This document shows positions 42,655 through 51,220 of a stretch of DNA of 64,000 nt, piece after piece. The DNA lies in assembly GCF_009707955.1 (NCBI RefSeq), contig NZ_WMDQ01000006.1, positions 186,001-250,000 of the forward strand, in the 5' to 3' direction. Each line of letters begins with the position of its first letter. Within the stretch, counting starts at the first letter, position 1. The position numbers and the translations under genes are program-made. The notes beneath the pieces are model-generated. The model was not told where the DNA came from and ran no database searches. It saw only the letters and a list, made by a program, of their open reading frames with translations. This stretch comes from Flavobacterium sp. LC2016-13. GTDB taxonomy: Bacteria > Bacteroidota > Bacteroidia > Flavobacteriales > Flavobacteriaceae.

Positions 42655-43620
42655 CTAACTCACAGAATACTTCTTCGGTTTCATGCCAATATGCTGTTCA
42701 AAAACTCTTGAAAAATGGCTGAGATTTGTAAATCCTAATTGATAGCCAACTTCTGAAACTGTCAAGTGTTTTTCTTTTAGCAATCTTGCTGCTTCCTGCA
42801 TTCGCATGGATTGAAAATATTCGAAAACGCCTTTGCCAAAAGTTTGTTTAAAAAGTTTTCGCAATTTAGGTTCGCTCATTCCGGCTTCTTTTGCAAGCAA
42901 AGCAATATTGGGCGGTTCGTCGAGATTTGATTGCAAACTCAGTTTGATCGCATAAATCGCTTTAATATCTTCGATATGCATGTTACTTGTTGGCGTAGCT
43001 TCGCGTTGTATCAATTGAGAAAAAATGCAGCAAAGTAATTCTTCGCATTTCAGTTTGCTGTAATGACTTTCTAAACTTTCAGATACGGGTTGTTCCAGAA
43101 TTTCGCTGGCAGTTTTAATCATCTCTGGTGAAATGCTGGTTTCAAATGCAAAGTTTTCTTTTCCATTTAAAATCGTTGCCACTACAGGATGTTCTATATT
43201 TCCAAAAGTTTCTCGTAAATATTGTCGTGAAACCGCAATTGTAATACTTCTAAAAACAGTATTTGATGGCATTGTAAGTACGGCAGAAACGGCATGCATG
43301 CAAATAAACACATTCGACTGTTCTGGCAATAATTGTTTTTCTGTTTCTAACGGAGACGGAAAAACATCACTCAGCATAAAAACAACATCTTCTTGTCCTT
43401 CATCTAAAATATTGGTTCGCTCCAGTAAAATTTCTTCATGCAGATAATAATTGCGTATCATCATTCGAAGATTATTTTGTTTCCAGGAAAATCCCGTCAA
43501 ATAACCTCCGCCTTTGCTTTCAGGAATATCAATAAAACGTCCGCGAACGGTTGCACCAATCGCTTTTGCAAATTGACGTGTAATTCCCGAACCTTTTTGA
43601 TCTACAACTGATATTTTCAT
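42655..43620 (-). CDS. AraC family transcriptional regulator
   Basis: 321 residues. The C-terminal domain (about 225-321) has two helix-turn-helix motifs, NIALLAKEAGMSEPKLRKLFKQTFGKGVFEYF and VSEVGYQLGFTNLSHFSRVFEQHIGMKPKKY. The N-terminal part would sense a ligand. It is divergent from the TetX-like gene (84-bp gap) and upstream of the SnoaL gene, so it is a likely regulator of either. Confidence 0.92.
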   Translation of the reverse strand: MKISVVDQKGSGITRQFAKAIGATVRGRFIDIPESKGGGYLTGFSWKQNNLRMMIRNYYLHEEILLERTNILDEGQEDVVFMLSDVFPSPLETEKQLLPEQSNVFICMHAVSAVLTMPSNTVFRSITIAVSRQYLRETFGNIEHPVVATILNGKENFAFETSISPEMIKTASEILEQPVSESLESHYSKLKCEELLCCIFSQLIQREATPTSNMHIEDIKAIYAIKLSLQSNLDEPPNIALLAKEAGMSEPKLRKLFKQTFGKGVFEYFQSMRMQEAARLLKEKHLTVSEVGYQLGFTNLSHFSRVFEQHIGMKPKKYSVS

Positions 43621-43651
43621 TTATGACTATTTTATTATCATTTACGGTTAT

Positions 43652-43679
43652 TTTGTTCGTAAAAGTAACAATAATTTTG
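43652..43679 (+). promoter_or_regulatory. promoter of the TetX-like gene
   Basis: TTTG (43652-43655), 16-base spacer, TAATTTTG (43672-43679). The spacing is one base short of the usual range. It lies in the 84-bp gap to the divergent AraC gene, so regulator binding there can control both. Confidence 0.5.
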
Positions 43680-43704
43680 CTTCATAATAATTAAATAAAA
43701 GAAG

Positions 43705-44874
43705 ATGAGTACATTACTTAAAAATAAAAAGGTGGCAATTATTGGCGCCGGACCCGGAGGATTAACGTTGGCAAGATTACTTCAACTTAAAGGGGTTGAC
43801 GTAAAAGTTTACGAAAGAGACGAAAACAGACATGTAAGAGTGCAAGGAGCAACGCTGGATTTGCATACTGATTCTGGATTAAAAGCTCTTGAAGCGGCTG
43901 ATTTAATGGATGCATTTAAAGCAACTTACAGACCCGGCAATGATCGATATCGTATTGTCGACAAAAACGCAGTTATTTTTCATGACGATCACGAAAAAGA
44001 TTCAACGGGTGATTTTGGAGATGAATGGTTTCGACCTGAAATTGATCGCGGCCCGTTAAGAGATATGCTAATAGATTCTTTGAAACCGGATACTGTTGTT
44101 TGGGACAGCCATATTGTTTCAGTTGAAAATATTGGGGAAAATTGGGAAATCATTTTTGAGAATGGCCAAACGGCAAAGGCAGATGTTGTAATTGGAGCTG
44201 ATGGCGCCAATTCTAAAATTCGTCCGTTTCTTACGCCAATCAAACCCGTTTATTCAGGAGTTACTTATTTAGTATGTAATATTGATGACGCTGAAAAGAA
44301 TGCTCCTAAAGTTTATGATTTATTAAAAGGCGGAAAAATTGCTGCGCTTGATGAATCAAAAACAATATTTGCTAGTGCTAAAGGCGATGGTACGATGGAT
44401 ATTTATATTGGCTTTAAAACAGATCTAAACTGGGCTAAAGAAAGTGGTATCGATTTTAAAAACAGTACCGAAGTTTTGAAATGGTTTAAAAAAGAATACG
44501 CCAATTGGGATAGCATCTGGCTTGAAATATTCGACGACGAAAAAACCGATTTTATACCAAGACCTTTATTCTCTATGCCTTTAGACCAATATTGGGAATC
44601 TCAACCTAACATAACTTTGCTTGGTGACGCGGCGCATTTATTGCCTCCAAACGGAGAAGGCGTAAATTCTGCAATGCTTGATGCTTTGAATTTAAGCGGG
44701 ATTTTGACTAACGGAAATTTTACTACTGTAGAAGCTGCGATCGCTTTTTATGAAAAACAGATGTTTGCACGATTTGTTGAGGAAGGAAAGGAAACGGGCG
44801 AAATGATGGATTGGATGTATGCTCCGGAAGGATTGCAGGTAATGGTAAACATGCTTAATGGAATACCAACTTAA
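43705..44874 (+). CDS. FAD-dependent oxidoreductase related to TetX
   Basis: 389 residues. Nucleotide motif GAGPGG (14-19), VYERDENRHVRVQGATLDLH (36-54) and GDAAHLLPPNGEGVN are the same blocks seen in TetX tetracycline monooxygenases, with the GxTLDLH substrate-region motif conserved. It probably hydroxylates an aromatic or polycyclic substrate using NADPH and O2. The similarity is clear but not close enough to predict tetracycline inactivation. A TnpA or mobile context is absent. The AraC gene is divergent. Confidence 0.82.
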   Translation: MSTLLKNKKVAIIGAGPGGLTLARLLQLKGVDVKVYERDENRHVRVQGATLDLHTDSGLKALEAADLMDAFKATYRPGNDRYRIVDKNAVIFHDDHEKDSTGDFGDEWFRPEIDRGPLRDMLIDSLKPDTVVWDSHIVSVENIGENWEIIFENGQTAKADVVIGADGANSKIRPFLTPIKPVYSGVTYLVCNIDDAEKNAPKVYDLLKGGKIAALDESKTIFASAKGDGTMDIYIGFKTDLNWAKESGIDFKNSTEVLKWFKKEYANWDSIWLEIFDDEKTDFIPRPLFSMPLDQYWESQPNITLLGDAAHLLPPNGEGVNSAMLDALNLSGILTNGNFTTVEAAIAFYEKQMFARFVEEGKETGEMMDWMYAPEGLQVMVNMLNGIPT

Positions 44875-44894
44875 AAAGAAGAATTGCTTATTTA

Positions 44895-44928
44895 CAAAAA
44901 ACTCCATTAGAAATAATGGAGTTTTTTA
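44895..44928. terminator. bidirectional terminator (ACTCCATTA family)
   Basis: AAAAAACTCCATTA-gaaa-TAATGGAGTTTTTT between the TetX-like gene and the convergent patatin gene. Confidence 0.87.
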
Positions 44929-44945
44929 TTATTCAAATTTAATAT

Positions 44946-47204
44946 TTAATCCAAACTCAAAATATATCCTAAATTAAAATAAGGCATTATTCTTTTATTA
45001 AAATCGCTGTACATTAAACTGGCTTCAATTGGGCCCAAAAATGTTCGGTAACCGCCTGTTAGCGAATAACCAATTCCCTGATGAGGAATTGTATTTAGCC
45101 TGAAATTGCTTGTAATAAAATCATAATACAAACCGTTTACTTTTGTTATTACAAACAAATTGTTCGTAATCGCATATTGATAACCAACTTTGAAACTTAT
45201 AGCACTTGCTGTAAAAATAGATGCTTCGGGTAAACCTGAAAAAGTAATTTGATTCCTGATTACATTGTTTAATCCACCAATTACAAAATCATTCATAATG
45301 GCTTGTTTGTAATTAAAATTCATTCCTGATTGCAGTTGAACAAAGAATGCATTTTTGTTTATGGGGAAATATTTTTCAAAATTAATTCTTAGCTGTGTAT
45401 AAGAACTACTGCTTAAAGTTCCTGAATCATTATTAGCCAACTCAGTACCATTTTGAGAAATCGTAAAATCGACATTCTGATTATATACTACACCAGCTTT
45501 AATGTAAATATCACTTCCGCGGTTGGGATAAAGCGGCGTATTGAATGTATTGTGATGCAAAAATAAATACGTATCCATATAACGAAGATTTCCGTTTGCT
45601 TCAATTTGGGAAATAATTTTAGGCTCAAAAGCCACATAACCCAAACTTGTTCCAAAACCCAATGCCCAATTATTTTCTGGTTGCCACACTATTTGAAAAT
45701 CAGTATTTTGACTTACCTGATTATAAAGTCCGGTGCTCGAAAATTCAGGATTATAAGTATTGATATCAATCGTTTCTATAGTAGCTTCTAACTCCATTGT
45801 AAACTTTCGATCTTTTGTCAGATAGAAACCATAGCCCAGTTTGGCTCTCGGATTTTCTCCAATCGAAACATCAAACGAAGTGGTCGAAAAAGGCACTAAA
45901 AATCCTTTTTTAACAAATCCCGTTTTAAGCGCAATTCCCGTACTTGTGTTATAGTGAAGACCAAACCTTGTAAAAGTTGTTGGCGCTTTCTCGACATCAA
46001 AAATAATTTTTGCTTTTCCCGGTTCTACAGGAACAAGCGAATAATTAATTTTTGTGAATGCACGTGTTGAAAAAGCCGATCGTATTGAAGTTCCCAATTG
46101 ATTTGCTGTGTAATACGAATTCGGTACAAAATCAATAAGATCTACAAAAGCAGGTTTTTCATAAGCCGCGATTCCTTTGATATCATATTGAGAAATAAAA
46201 ACAGAGTCCTTTTTTTGCACTCTCTTTTCTATAATTTCTTTTCCATAAATAAGGTCAAGAGAATCTTTTAATCTCTTTATTTTCGGATAAAGCTCTTTTC
46301 CTTTTGCCAAACCAATTTTGATAATTTCTTCCTCTGCAGAAAAGCTGCTTGTACCATAATTTCCTAACGGATAATCGATATATATATCAACAAGTTTTTT
46401 TTGTTCTTCCAGATCTTTTACGGCATTAAAAAAAGGAAGTCTACTGATAATATCAAGAGGAGACTGTATTTTATCAACAGGATCCTGATCGCCGGAAACA
46501 TCACTTCCTATCACAAAATCAGCACCCATTTCCCGAACATTTTCGACAGGAAAGTTCCTGACAATTCCACCATCTACGAGAAGTTTTCCGTTAATTTCTA
46601 CCGGAGTAAAAACAGACGGTATTGCCATACTCGCGCGAACGGCGTTTACAATATTTCCGTTTTTTAAAACTACCATTTTTCCTGTTCCAACATCAGCTGC
46701 GATACATTGAAAACCTTTTTCGAACTTACTAAAATCGTTTATTTCGTAATATGGATAATACAACTCAGCCAATTTCAGCCAAAGCTCATTCGATTCGATA
46801 AAACCTTTTTTAAGAGCGAGTTTTCCTCTTATTAAAGGCAATATAAAATAGTGTCCAAAATCTTCTTTTTCTTTAAGATTTAAGCTGTTTACAGGAGGAT
46901 CATTTGATAATAAGGAAGTCCAGTCAAGAGTTTTGGCTATATCTAAAATTTCATCAGCATTATAACCTGCAGCGTATAAACCTCCAACAACAGCACCCAT
47001 ACTAGTTCCAGTTACATAATCTACTTTTAGCCCGACAGAATCAATCGCTTTAAGAACGCCAATATGAGCAATTCCTTTGGCTCCGCCGCCACTTAACGTA
47101 AGTCCAATTTTAGGACGGGTATTTTGCGCGTTCGAAGATTGAACGGCAAACAATAGTAAAATAAGTAAAAAGGGCGCGTTGTAAAGTTTTCGCATATATA
47201 ACAT
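44946..47204 (-). CDS. patatin-like phospholipase fused to an outer membrane beta-barrel
   Basis: 752 residues: signal peptide (about 1-26), patatin domain with oxyanion loop GGGAKG (39-44), catalytic S68 in GTSMG and D211 in DGG, then a POTRA-like linker (about 340-410) and a BamA/TamA-type 16-strand barrel to the C-terminus. The layout is that of PlpD-type self-secreted lipases, which are type V secretion (Vd) systems. Two Met codons (47204 or 47195) can start it. Phospholipase A activity is expected from the dyad. Confidence 0.92.
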   Translation of the reverse strand: MLYMRKLYNAPFLLILLLFAVQSSNAQNTRPKIGLTLSGGGAKGIAHIGVLKAIDSVGLKVDYVTGTSMGAVVGGLYAAGYNADEILDIAKTLDWTSLLSNDPPVNSLNLKEKEDFGHYFILPLIRGKLALKKGFIESNELWLKLAELYYPYYEINDFSKFEKGFQCIAADVGTGKMVVLKNGNIVNAVRASMAIPSVFTPVEINGKLLVDGGIVRNFPVENVREMGADFVIGSDVSGDQDPVDKIQSPLDIISRLPFFNAVKDLEEQKKLVDIYIDYPLGNYGTSSFSAEEEIIKIGLAKGKELYPKIKRLKDSLDLIYGKEIIEKRVQKKDSVFISQYDIKGIAAYEKPAFVDLIDFVPNSYYTANQLGTSIRSAFSTRAFTKINYSLVPVEPGKAKIIFDVEKAPTTFTRFGLHYNTSTGIALKTGFVKKGFLVPFSTTSFDVSIGENPRAKLGYGFYLTKDRKFTMELEATIETIDINTYNPEFSSTGLYNQVSQNTDFQIVWQPENNWALGFGTSLGYVAFEPKIISQIEANGNLRYMDTYLFLHHNTFNTPLYPNRGSDIYIKAGVVYNQNVDFTISQNGTELANNDSGTLSSSSYTQLRINFEKYFPINKNAFFVQLQSGMNFNYKQAIMNDFVIGGLNNVIRNQITFSGLPEASIFTASAISFKVGYQYAITNNLFVITKVNGLYYDFITSNFRLNTIPHQGIGYSLTGGYRTFLGPIEASLMYSDFNKRIMPYFNLGYILSLD

Positions 47205-47348
47205 TTTATCTGTCTAAATAATAAAGATAATGATTTTCTTATATTTTCATAACATTACATTGCTGACAAAAGCGTAAATTTCATCAAGTATTTGTTACTC
47301 AAAGCAAAATACCTTTAAAAATGTAATATTTCCTTAAAATTACATTTC

Positions 47349-48680
47349 CTATTCCAAAAGACAAATTTCAAAAGCAGTTTTTTTGCTTTCTGATTTATAA
47401 GAGATATAACCGCCATGCGCTTCGATAATATTTTTAGACAAAGTCAATCCAATTCCCGCGCCTTCATTTCGCGTTGTAAAAAACGGCAGGAATATTTTAT
47501 TTTCAATTTCTTTTTCAATCCCGTTTCCGTTATCCGTAATCTTGATAAACGTTCGGTTTTCTTTGGCTTCCGCCGAAATTAGAATCTGTTTCAGCTGCGT
47601 ATCTTTTAGCGCGTTGATAGAATTCGTTAAAAGATTAATCAAAACCTGCTCCATTTGCTGTGAATCAATATTGATCCAGCGTTTAGAAGAAATCGTATTT
47701 ATAACTTCAATATCATTTTCCTTAAATAACGGATTCATAATCTGAACACAACTTTCCATCAAATGCTGCAATTCTGTTTTTTCTTTTTTCGGAGAAGGCA
47801 GCATCGCCAGTTTTCGGTAACCTTCTACAAATTTTTGCAAATGATCACTTCGGCGCAACATCGTTTCGACACTATTTTTTACATCTTCTAAATCTTCCTG
47901 CGATAAAGAATCCTGTTCTACTAAATCCTGCAAATTCTGGCAAATTGACCGAATTGGTGTTATCGAATTTAAAAGTTCATGCGAAATCACTTTCATCAAA
48001 TTTACCCACGCATCTTTCTCTTTTTTCTCAACAACATTTTGAATTGAATCCAGCAAAACAATAAAATAATCCTTTTCGAAAATCTCTGTTCTTGACGCCT
48101 GCAAAACGAATGTTTGCATGTTTTGTTCGTTGATGCTGATTTCTACAGATGTTTTTATTTCCTGAAAATTATCTTCTTCGATAATCTGGCACAAAGAAGG
48201 CAATTGGTTTTTAAGATATTTCCATTTAGAAACTTTGGGAACATTAAAATGACTTGAAAAATAATCGTTCATCAAAAAAATATCCCAATCGTTTTCCTGT
48301 TTTTGCAAAATGATAATTCCCGTTTCGATATTATTCAAAATAGAACGGTAAATAATATCTTTTGAAACCTGTTCGTTTTGTTTCGTTTTCAGCGTATCAT
48401 ATAACTGAAACAAATCGTTATAACTTTTATTGAATTTATGTTTTGAAAAATCTGAAGTAAAATCATTCTGCAAAATCGAAGCGATCGTTTTATCATACAA
48501 CAAAACAAAATTCCGAACATAAAAATACATTTCGCGAATAAGCAAAAACACCATAAAAAGACCAAAAATACCTGTAAAAATTAAATTTATTTTAAAGAAG
48601 AAAATCGAAAATTCAATTCCCGCTACAATAAAAATCAATCTTAGAAACAGCAACTTATAAGTTTGAAATGTTTTAAACAT
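47349..48680 (-). CDS. sensor histidine kinase (NtrY-like)
   Basis: 443 residues from the ATG at 48680. The open frame to 48767 runs through a dispersed repeat and lacks similarity. Two membrane helices at the N-terminus (about 10-54) are followed by a PAS-like region, then the H box with H234 (KVISHELLNSITPIRS) and the ATP domain (QVLINLLTNSINAL, DNGNGIEKEIENKIFLPFFTT). The phosphate acceptor would be the NtrC-like regulator encoded directly upstream (48873-50222). The signal is unknown. Confidence 0.9.
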   Translation of the reverse strand: MFKTFQTYKLLFLRLIFIVAGIEFSIFFFKINLIFTGIFGLFMVFLLIREMYFYVRNFVLLYDKTIASILQNDFTSDFSKHKFNKSYNDLFQLYDTLKTKQNEQVSKDIIYRSILNNIETGIIILQKQENDWDIFLMNDYFSSHFNVPKVSKWKYLKNQLPSLCQIIEEDNFQEIKTSVEISINEQNMQTFVLQASRTEIFEKDYFIVLLDSIQNVVEKKEKDAWVNLMKVISHELLNSITPIRSICQNLQDLVEQDSLSQEDLEDVKNSVETMLRRSDHLQKFVEGYRKLAMLPSPKKEKTELQHLMESCVQIMNPLFKENDIEVINTISSKRWINIDSQQMEQVLINLLTNSINALKDTQLKQILISAEAKENRTFIKITDNGNGIEKEIENKIFLPFFTTRNEGAGIGLTLSKNIIEAHGGYISYKSESKKTAFEICLLE

Positions 48681-48710
48681 ATTAATTAATTTTAATCTGT
48701 TGGTAATTAA

Positions 48711-48859
48711 TTTTAACACATAGAAACATAGGTCTCTTTTTAGAAATGAATAAAAAAAGAAATGCAAAAAGAAACTAGTTTCTCAAACATAGCTATGTGT
48801 ATTAATGCAAATAAAATGTCTTTCGACACTATGCAAAACTATCTTTCTATGTGTTAAAA
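48711..48859. repeat. inverted repeat (ttttaacacatagaaa type)
   Basis: The arms 48711-48731 and 48839-48859 are inverse copies with one mismatch in 21 bases. It sits between the histidine kinase and regulator genes, both on the minus strand, separating them by 192 bp. A dispersed palindrome of the same general kind as those at 21942 and 25778. Confidence 0.7.
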
Positions 48860-48872
48860 TCAATTACAGCAA

Positions 48873-50222
48873 TTAGTTAATGTTGATATTATATTTCTCT
48901 AAACGACGATACAAAGAACCTCTGGATAAACCCAATTCTTCGGCTGTTTTACTAATATTATTATTGTTTTTGAGCAACGCTTTTTCGACCGCAGCTTTTT
49001 CTACAGACGAAAGCTGAATATCATCCGGATTTTCATCATAAGCGGTTATCGTTTCTAAATCAAGATCTGAAACCGTGATTTTATTATTTTCACAAAGAAT
49101 AACGGCACGCTCAATTTTATTTTCCATTTCACGAATGTTTCCGTTCCAGGCGTGTTTTTCAATTTGTTCGAGAACTTTTTTGTCGAAAGTAATCGCGTCT
49201 CTTCCGTATTTTTCGATCATTTTATCTAAAAGATATTCTGCCAACGGAATTTTATCTTCATTACGTTCTCGCAACGGAGGCAAAACAATTTCCATCGTAT
49301 TAATGCGGTAATACAAATCTTCCCTGAAACTTTTATCTGCAACTTCCAGTTTCAAGTTTAAATTGGTTGCCGTAATAATTCTCACATTCAAAGGTCTCGG
49401 TTTTGTTTCGCCCAATCTTGTTACCGTTTTTGTCTGGATAACCTGCAAGAGTTTAGATTGCAAATGCAACGGCACATTTCCTATTTCATCCAGAAAAATA
49501 GTTCCGTTTTGAGCCATTTCAAAACGTCCGGGCGTATCTAATTTTGCATCCGTAAAAGCACCTTTTGCATAACCGAATAATTCACTTTCGAAAATATTCG
49601 AATTTAAAGAGCCTAAATCAACTGCAATAAAAGGATTGTTTTTTCTTTCGGACTGACTAAAAATATGATGCGCCAAAACAAATTTTCCCGTTCCGTTTTC
49701 TCCAAGAATCAAAACATTTGCATCGGTTTTAGCCACTTTATCAGCTAGCGAATAGGCCTTTTTTATAATTTCAGAAGTACCAACAAAAAAGTCATTTTCA
49801 ATTTCAATATTCTTGTCTTTCTTTTGTTCTTTGCGAGATTTCTCTACGGCTTGTTTTACAGATTCGAGTAGTTTTTTATTTTCCCACGGTTTTAAGATAT
49901 AATCGAAAGCACCGGATTTTAAACCTTCAACAGCCGTTTCGACTTTTCCAAAAGCAGTCATTAAAATCACAACCGTTTTTGGCGAAAGCGTTTTTATTTC
50001 TTTCAATAAATACAAACCTTCCCTTCCGTCTTCAAAACCAATTCTGTAATTCATGTCGAGCAAAACGACATCGATGGTTTTTTTCGACAATAATTCGACA
50101 ATATTTTTTGGATTATTGAGTGTATAAATGTCTTCAAAATACTTTTTCAGGAACACTTTCGACGCAAAAAGGATGTCTTCCTGATCGTCGATGATTAATA
50201 TTGAGGCATTTGTCTTTTTCAT
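48873..50222 (-). CDS. sigma54-dependent response regulator (NtrC-like)
   Basis: 449 residues. Receiver domain with phosphorylation site D56 and K111; AAA+ domain with Walker A GENGTGK (174-180), a GAFTDA loop (221-226, the sigma54-contact motif normally GAFTGA) and Walker B-like TIFLDEIGN; C-terminal Fis-type helix-turn-helix (NNNNISKTAEELGLSRGSLYRRLEKYNI). It should activate sigma54 promoters when phosphorylated by the adjacent kinase. It is divergent from an ABC transporter operon with a palindromic site in the gap. Confidence 0.93.
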   Translation of the reverse strand: MKKTNASILIIDDQEDILFASKVFLKKYFEDIYTLNNPKNIVELLSKKTIDVVLLDMNYRIGFEDGREGLYLLKEIKTLSPKTVVILMTAFGKVETAVEGLKSGAFDYILKPWENKKLLESVKQAVEKSRKEQKKDKNIEIENDFFVGTSEIIKKAYSLADKVAKTDANVLILGENGTGKFVLAHHIFSQSERKNNPFIAVDLGSLNSNIFESELFGYAKGAFTDAKLDTPGRFEMAQNGTIFLDEIGNVPLHLQSKLLQVIQTKTVTRLGETKPRPLNVRIITATNLNLKLEVADKSFREDLYYRINTMEIVLPPLRERNEDKIPLAEYLLDKMIEKYGRDAITFDKKVLEQIEKHAWNGNIREMENKIERAVILCENNKITVSDLDLETITAYDENPDDIQLSSVEKAAVEKALLKNNNNISKTAEELGLSRGSLYRRLEKYNININ

Positions 50223-50234
50223 TTTTGTTCGGTT

Positions 50235-50262
50235 TTGGACGAAAGCTGTCCAATATTGGACA
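50235..50262. promoter_or_regulatory. candidate enhancer site: three TTGGAC half-sites, 16-bp perfect palindrome
   Basis: TTGGAC at 50235-50240, then TGTCCAATATTGGACA (50247-50262, perfect palindrome made of GTCCAA at 50248-50253 and TTGGAC at 50256-50261). It lies 13-40 bases before the regulator start and about 240 bases before the transporter gene. A palindrome of this size fits a dimeric NtrC-like activator that binds upstream of a sigma54 promoter. Autoregulation is also possible. Confidence 0.6.
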
Positions 50263-50322
50263 CTTTAAATTTTATTCAAAAAATAAAAATGTAAAAATAA
50301 GGCAGTTACAGATTTTAAGTTT

Positions 50323-50339
50323 TTGGCATGAAAATCACA
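50323..50339 (+). promoter_or_regulatory. sigma54-like promoter of the ABC operon
   Basis: TTGGCATGAAAATCACA fits the -24 half of the sigma54 consensus (YTGGCAYGR) perfectly; the -12 half TCACA differs from TTGCA by two bases. The palindrome centre is about 96 bases upstream of the expected start, a normal distance for an enhancer. The leader would be about 150 nt. Confidence 0.4.
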
Positions 50340-50502
50340 TTATGACTAGCAAATCATCAAACATGAGAATCATTATTGCTGGTAAAAATAACAAAAATAG
50401 ATAGCGAACAACTATATTGTTAATTATCTTAATTTCGACGCGTTTCTTTTACCTCGGCAATAAAAAAATTAAAAACGAACATCAATCTAAAAAACAACCA
50501 TT

Positions 50503-51216
50503 ATGATCAACATTACAAAACTTTCGAAAGTATTTAGAACCGAAGAAATAGAAACAAATGCATTAAGCGAAATTTCATTAACGATTAATCAAGGCGATTT
50601 TGTTTCGATTATGGGACCTTCGGGAAGCGGAAAATCTACTTTATTAAATATCATTGGATTATTAGACAGTGCTTCTGCCGGAAGTTACCAATTGTTAAAT
50701 CAGGAAATGGTTGGCACGAAAGAAAAAACAAAATCGAAAGCGAGAAAAGAAAACATCGGATTCATTTTTCAGAATTTTAATTTAATTGATGAACTTTCTG
50801 TTTTTGATAATATCGAATTACCTCTGATTTATAATGATGTTCCAGCTTCTGAAAGAAAGAAAAAAGTAAATGAGATTGCTAATAAATTAGGCATTTCGCA
50901 CCGATTAAAACATTATCCGCAACAACTTTCGGGAGGTCAGCAACAACGTGTTGCCGTTGCAAGAGCTTTAATTAATGATCCGAAAATTATTCTTGCCGAT
51001 GAACCTACAGGAAACCTGGACAGTAAAAACGGGAATGAGGTTATGGAATTATTAACGGATCTGCATGCTAACGGAGCTACAATTTTGATGGTAACGCACT
51101 CTGATTATGATGCTTCATTTTCGCAAAAAACAATTGTGATGAAGGACGGAATTATACTTTCAGAAAAAACAAATAATAGAAATGTGGATGTTTTTGCAGC
51201 GAACTTAAATAACTAG
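50503..51216 (+). CDS. ABC transporter ATP-binding protein (MacB/LolD type)
   Basis: 237 residues. Walker A GPSGSGKS (38-45), signature LSGGQQQRVAVARAL, Walker B IILADEPTGNLDS and MVTHS. The LolD/MacB-type ATPases energise non-canonical (mechanotransmission) ABC proteins. It precedes three tandem permease genes with spacing of 4, 1 and 42 bp, so one ATPase probably serves three permeases. Likely controlled by the divergent NtrC-like regulator. Confidence 0.93.
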   Translation: MINITKLSKVFRTEEIETNALSEISLTINQGDFVSIMGPSGSGKSTLLNIIGLLDSASAGSYQLLNQEMVGTKEKTKSKARKENIGFIFQNFNLIDELSVFDNIELPLIYNDVPASERKKKVNEIANKLGISHRLKHYPQQLSGGQQQRVAVARALINDPKIILADEPTGNLDSKNGNEVMELLTDLHANGATILMVTHSDYDASFSQKTIVMKDGIILSEKTNNRNVDVFAANLNN

Positions 51217-51220
51217 GATT

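Noticed and set aside
43705..44874. Call as a tetracycline resistance gene tet(X)
   Set aside because: Motifs are shared but whole-length likeness is only partial by eye, so resistance cannot be claimed.
48681..48767. Extended N-terminus of the histidine kinase
   Set aside because: The extension lies in the TTTTAACACATAG repeat and the family-like membrane start is at 48680.
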